Source of the DNA: Saprolegnia diclina VS20
Lineage: Eukaryota; Oomycota; Saprolegniomycetes; Saprolegniales; Saprolegniaceae
NCBI RefSeq assembly: GCF_000281045.1
Contig: NW_008246073.1
Coordinates: forward strand, 969,560-1,012,602
Length of the DNA: 43,043 nt
Direction: 5' to 3'
Positions 38,710 through 43,043 of the stretch are shown here, one piece after another. The notes under the pieces are model-generated. The model ran no database searches, was not told where the DNA came from, and saw only the letters and a program-made list of their open reading frames with translations. Both the position numbers and the translations under genes were made by a program. Within the stretch, counting starts at the first letter, position 1; each line of letters opens with the position of its first letter.

Positions 38710-39122
38710 TTCGTGTTTTGTGCCACTGGCCCCAAGTTGGCGCTTTCGGAGCCAGCTGCCCCTGGAGCCCTTCGTGGACCCGAGCGGACCTGCTGCGCTC
38801 CATAGAGAATTGCCGTAAGCGTTGCGGCGGAGCAGTTTGGTGGCGCAGGGCGGGGCGTCGGGCCGTTGTCCTCGGATCTCCGCCGACCGGTATCATGCCG
38901 CTGGATTACTATTGCATGCCAGGTCACCAGCTGAACCTATCATATTTTTCGTAGGGCCCCCGCTGCACTGAACGGCGCCAACGCGTTCGCGACGGGGGGA
39001 GGTCCCATGTGGTCGTGCCACTCTGGACACGCCAAGCAAGCAATCACATCGTAACACCACGCCTTCATCCTCCGCGTCACGATGGCTTCATACGTCAATT
39101 TACCTTGAAGCGCCAACCCAAG

Positions 39123-39443
39123 ATGGCCCCGACCGAAACCTGCAAGTACACGTACAAGCCGTGCTCGCACCCGCGGTCGACCAAGCGCAATGGAACGCTC
39201 CACCTCCTCTGCGAGTTCCACCGCACCAAGGCCAACTCGATCCAGCGCGCGTACGCGGCCAAGAAGCGCCAGCGCCAAGCGCTGCTCGAGGTGCCGCCGC
39301 CCGCCGATGACGCCATGGAGCTCAGCTTGCCCATGCCCGACATGGCCTTCATCGACCAGCTCATCAGTGACGTGAGCGACCTCAGCGACGCGACGTCAAA
39401 CGCGTCCTGGACCGACGACGAGCTCGTGTGCGAGTTCCTGTAA
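39123..39443 (+). CDS. Small CX6C-X15-CX2H protein, copy B
   Basis: 106 residues, intronless, starting MAPTETCKYTYKPC at 39123. The conserved block reads CKYTYKPCSHPRSTKRNG, HLLCEFHRTKANSIQ, RAYAAKKRQRQ. It is closest to copy D in the block (SHPRSTK, LHLLCEFHRTKAN). The acidic tail (ELSLPMPDMAFIDQ, then DVSDLSDATSNASW and DDELVCEFL) does not align with the tails of the other copies. This indicates a conserved head and a fast-changing, acidic C-terminus. Confidence 0.82.
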   Translation: MAPTETCKYTYKPCSHPRSTKRNGTLHLLCEFHRTKANSIQRAYAAKKRQRQALLEVPPPADDAMELSLPMPDMAFIDQLISDVSDLSDATSNASWTDDELVCEFL

Positions 39444-40775
39444 GGGCCGCGCTTGTCTATTATTTATGCTCTAGTGACACCCCAAACGACCTCTCTGATA
39501 CGATTGGTATTATGAATCATATTCTCCATACACTATTACTTGTCTTCTCCTCTCGGGTCGTCACTGCATCCTTGACAGCAGACGCCCGCGCCTCGTTGAG
39601 CAAGACGAGCCCTTACTGTGGTGACGCCGTAGCGACTCGCAAGAAGGCGTGACGTCGGCAGGCTAGCCACTTGATCCTACTATCGGATCTACAAGGACGT
39701 CCCCACGCTTCCTCGCGTCGTACAACAGTAGCCAACCATGCTCGCATGTTGAAGTGCGTATCATGGTCTGCGACTGTGCGGCCGTGCGTGCGCCAGCAGG
39801 TAGGATTCCAGCGTCCTCGTTCGACACGACAGTAGGATGTATATGTAGCATACGGCTGCACCCCACTCTACGGCTCTACTCATCGCCGAGCGCGACGGCG
39901 TGCACCTTACAGTTGCGTCACGGGTGCAGCCGGGTGCATGTTCCCAGGCGCGACTTTGTTGAGGAAGATCACTTGTGCGGTTGGGAAGCCACGCATGACA
40001 GTGTAGGATAACGCTGTCTTGGCACTTGTTGAAGCCGCATGTTGAGTGTATCTCGGGGTGTTTCGGTCGTGTTCGATTAGTAGATACTACGGACCACCGA
40101 CGTTATTTATTTGACATACTATTGGGGCGGTTAGTAAGCGCGCTCTAGTATGATTGACACAATATTTCAATCGTTCTCGATGCTGGCATGGGTGTGCAAA
40201 TACGACTGAAGAATGCAGCACGGCTACTTCGCTACTCGCACGATTTTTTGCTCGCTGACCGCACTTGTAGCATTCGAATCGTGTTGCCGTCGAATCGACT
40301 TGAGCCGCCTCGGTGCGCACCCATTCCTCCGCCAAGTGCCAACACGTTTGGTACGTACGCATCCCGACGATGACGAGGCCTCGGTTGGAGTGTGTGCTCC
40401 GACTCGACTGGTACATCCACATATCTTGTTGAAGTGAGTCTTTTCTTTTTTATATGTACACTTGTGAGTACAAAAGTCGGTGAATCGAGCGCTAGTCATT
40501 TTTTCGTATTTTTTGTTGTCGCACAAATCATCGCACCATTCCCACCCGTACAGCGTGCTTTCGACCCCATTGTCTACAAACGCCGCGCGGTGGCCTCGAT
40601 CGCGTGGTGGACTGCAAATGTGACGGCGTTTCCATTCCACCCCACAAGTGACAAACGTTGTTTGTCTTGAAGCTCGCCAAATGATCGGCTATAACTAGCG
40701 AAAAATAGGCCATTAATTCTCGCGCCATCGCCGACAGCGTTTTCAAATCACTTGGTCATTTGCCCCCGCGCATCT
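39444..40775. other. Intergenic between copies B and C
   Basis: About 1.33 kb without a supportable gene. Several short ORFs on both strands lack any pattern, and T-rich runs occur at 40440-40520. No remnant of the small Cys/His family was seen here. Confidence 0.4.
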
Positions 40776-41096
40776 ATGGACATGGAGCGCTGCCAGTATA
40801 CGTACAAGACGTGCCCGCACCCGCGCTCAAAGAAGAAGAACGGCCAACTCCACTCTTTTTGCGAGTTCCACCGGACCAAAGCCAACGCCATCCAAAAGGT
40901 CTACGCTGCTCGCAAGCGACTTCGTGACGCGGCCGAGTCGTGCCCGCTGCACCGAGCGCCGGTGTCCCCGATCTTTGACCTTGACGACCTCGAATTTCTG
41001 CGCGAGTGGCTCGACGACCACGACGGCGACGACACGAGGGGAACGTGCGACGAGCTGTCGTGGGACGATGTGGTGACCTTGCTCGATAGTATTTAA
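40776..41096 (+). CDS. Small CX6C-X15-CX2H protein, copy C
   Basis: 106 residues, intronless. Starts MDMERCQYTYKTC at 40776. This is the most diverged copy: PHPRSKKKNGQLHSFCEFHR, then TKANAIQKVYAARKRLRD. All three Cys and the His of the motif are kept, as are the N-G pair before the second half and the basic helix. The tail is strongly acidic with bulky hydrophobics (DLDDLEFLREWLDDHDGDD, then LSWDDVVTLLDSI), the pattern of acidic transactivation segments. Confidence 0.8.
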   Translation: MDMERCQYTYKTCPHPRSKKKNGQLHSFCEFHRTKANAIQKVYAARKRLRDAAESCPLHRAPVSPIFDLDDLEFLREWLDDHDGDDTRGTCDELSWDDVVTLLDSI

Positions 41097-42301
41097 CTCT
41101 AAAATGGTAGTTTTTTTGGAGTGGGTACGATGCTTGGAACGGCAAAGTCGCGACGATACTGAAGATGGCAATGGCACGCCGGGATCCTGGAGCTACTACT
41201 ACCAGGTGTACGAAGACGTGTGTTTGGGCAGGAGCACGAGACACGTGTGGTCACGAAGCTGCCGCACTTTATGACGAGATCTTGCACGTTACGTCACAGA
41301 AGAGGCTTCTTGGGTGGGGCATTTCAGTAAAGGCCACGCACGCACCATGGATGAGGCTTCTGACCACGCTTGCGCTTCGAGCGAGATTGGCTTGCAATTT
41401 GTATGCAGGCAGATTCGTCGCCCAGCCGTTTAGTAACTATCAGATCTTCCCCAACTGAGCCCGACTGACCATGCCGCGATAAAGTGCGCGAAGTTGAGAC
41501 GCACATTTGGCTTTGCAATACAACAGATGCGTTGAAATGGTAGATTGCACTTGACGTTCGCGCACTGGGCGCGCAACCGACCAGTCGTGGGATGGGGATA
41601 TGACGTGTTTACGCTGGTCTCACGAGTGCGACGTAGTATTTCTTCGTGGTCCTTCTCGTTGGCGCGTGCAACCTTTGTCGCGGTACAATGTATGTGATTA
41701 ATCAGAAAGTGGTGCTCTCTCCGGGACTTGAACCCGGATCTACCTGGTGGTAAACCAGTGTCTAAACCGCTAGACTAAAAGAAGTCGACAAGAACACCCC
41801 TTCTTGACTTGATTGGCGGCGGCTTTCTTGTATGCAGTGCTCGCACCCTGAATCGCGCTGCCGACTACTCCTTCAACTACAACAGGTAGTTCGTAGCTCA
41901 TCGTTCACTCGTTTAACCAGCTACATGGCCGCCGCACCTGCGTGTTTTTGCACGTCCTCGCGCCCGAGGCTATTTAGTCGAATAGCATCGATGGAAACCG
42001 CTCGAATGACTGACAATAAGTTGCAGTCTCCGTGATTGCTGTCCTCGGTTCACTGGTACGGAACCTGAATTGGACCCTGAGTTTGCAAAGCCTGCGAGGC
42101 CTATCAGATTTGAAATGCGTCTGACAATTTTTCAGCTGGCCTACAGCACTAAGCAAAAGTGATTATGAACCCTGAGCAGCTGGTGCGAGTAACTTTATCG
42201 TATGGGTCGTCATTCCCACCCCACCAAGTCCAGCGTTTGGTGTCCCAAAGATCATTTCCCATTTGTCCGTGGTCTCCACACTCTTATCCATTTTGACAAC
42301 T
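41097..42301. other. Intergenic around the tRNA gene
   Basis: Apart from the tRNA at 41713-41784 I see no gene in this 1.2 kb. Short open frames at 41165-41458 and 41832-42035 show no family pattern. Confidence 0.4.
41713..41784 (-). tRNA. Probable tRNA-Val (anticodon TAC)
   Basis: Read on the minus strand. The T arm is CCGGG-TTCAAGT-CCCGG, the D arm is GTCT-AGCGGTTT-AGAC after the usual TA at positions 8-9, and the anticodon loop is TTTACCA on a CTGG/CCAG stem, giving TAC. The acceptor CTTCTTT pairs with AGAGAGC at six of seven positions, with G-U pairs and a C-C mismatch at the end. The fifth anticodon-stem pair is also mismatched. The weak acceptor leaves open a decayed copy. A CCA end is not encoded. 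Confidence 0.65.
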
Positions 42302-42670
42302 ATGCACCGCAAGCCTTCCAAGCAATCGGCCGACCTTGCGCTTTGCCAGTACACGTACAAGCCGTGCTCGCACCCGCGCTCGACCAAGCTCAACGGCGAT
42401 CTCCACCTCCTCTGCGAGTTCCACCGCACCAAGGCCAACCGCATCCAGCAAGCGTACGCGGCCAAGAAGCGCCTTCGTCAAATGGAAGCCTCCGGTCCTG
42501 CGTCGCCGACGTCGACGGATACGACGTGGCCAGCCGCTGAGCTCACGTTCTCGCCCGACGACTTGCGTGCGATCGAGGCCTTCACCTTTGCCGACTCGGA
42601 ACACGCTACCGTACTCGACTCGGTCTTTCGCGACTTTCTGAGCGACCCCCTCGATTGCTACACCCTCTGA
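42302..42670 (+). CDS. Small CX6C-X15-CX2H protein, copy D
   Basis: 122 residues, intronless, ATG at 42302 (MHRKPSKQSADLALCQYTYK). The frame is open further upstream, but the Lys-rich start at this ATG resembles the short leaders of the other copies. The block reads CQYTYKPCSHPRSTKLNG, LHLLCEFHRTKANRIQ, QAYAAKKRLRQ. The tail is Ser/Thr-rich and then acidic (FSPDDLRAIEAFTFADSEHA, then SVFRDFLSDPLDCYTL). With copies A-C it forms a same-strand cluster spread over 4.8 kb. Confidence 0.82.
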   Translation: MHRKPSKQSADLALCQYTYKPCSHPRSTKLNGDLHLLCEFHRTKANRIQQAYAAKKRLRQMEASGPASPTSTDTTWPAAELTFSPDDLRAIEAFTFADSEHATVLDSVFRDFLSDPLDCYTL

Positions 42671-43043
42671 GCCCGAGAGCATGACACCCTCTTAATTTAA
42701 AACCTAGACATCCTTGTACAAACATTGCACTTTTGTTGGCGACAGTTCAGTTATGTTGCTAAAGGTAGCTGTAGTACATGGTGGACATATCCGAGTTGAT
42801 CGGTATTCGACCGGTCGATTACCATGCAACAGTGACGCCTCGATCAGTGCCGCGCAGCGACGAAGCGACACAGCTCCTACGCGCCGAGGAGCTGGTGCTC
42901 GTCCGTTAGCTTTCCCTGGGGCAGAGGGACAACGGTCACCAACGTCGTTGTACTGGGTGCTGCGTCATGCAGCAGAGAATGTCGGGCGGCCAGAATGTGT
43001 CGCAATGCAGCGAGAGGGATAGGACACCGATACTCGCTACTGC
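42671..43043. other. End of window, no gene seen
   Basis: Downstream of copy D. Short frames only; nothing recognisable on either strand. Confidence 0.4.

Noticed and set aside
42714-43022. Open frame at the window end
   Set aside because: No domain, signal peptide or resemblance to neighbours.
1-43043. Transposons, LTR or other virus-like elements, CRISPR arrays
   Set aside because: No reverse transcriptase, integrase, transposase or capsid motifs, terminal repeats or spacer arrays were recognised anywhere.

Overview
This is a gene-dense, GC-rich eukaryotic window. The protein families, the intron-poor giant ORFs and the very short GT-AG introns (mostly 40-54 bp) fit an oomycete, probably a Saprolegniales water mould (Saprolegnia/Achlya/Aphanomyces side). 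That placement is inference from gene style and families, not from a database search. Gene models were built by reading frames and choosing GT-AG introns that restore phase. For all six multi-exon models the summed exon length is a multiple of three.

Left part (1-15.6 kb): the C-terminal part of an unknown membrane protein; a decayed ubiquitin-protease (USP47-like) remnant; a six-exon RPAP2/Rtr1 RNA polymerase II CTD phosphatase; a glycine-rich secreted protein; a 1,787-residue membrane protein built of two homologous halves; and a complete 15-exon Ku80 gene. After a 949-bp run of N comes a second, oppositely oriented and nearly identical copy of the glycine-rich gene.

Middle (15.9-31.3 kb): an eight-exon MFS14/HIAT1-like transporter; a 1,667-residue CBP/p300-type acetyltransferase on the minus strand; a five-exon bZIP-like protein; an MPPED-family phosphoesterase fold that has lost every metal-binding motif; and a 1,048-residue protein with two KIX and three TAZ domains but no acetyltransferase, bromodomain, PHD or ZZ. 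The last looks like a catalysis-free paralogue of the nearby CBP.

Right part (31.3-43 kb): a 1,763-residue secreted modular protein (EGF-like, Calx-beta, filamin-type and three PA14 domains), followed by four same-strand, intronless small genes sharing a CX6C-X15-CX2H motif, a basic helix and an acidic tail. A probable tRNA-Val lies between the last two.

The transcription-linked genes (CBP, its HAT-less paralogue, the bZIP, the four small zinc-finger-like proteins and RPAP2) share one neighbourhood. KIX and TAZ domains bind acidic activation tails in known systems, so a working hypothesis is that the HAT-less protein competes with or partners CBP for such tails. No transposon, virus-like element or CRISPR array was recognised.
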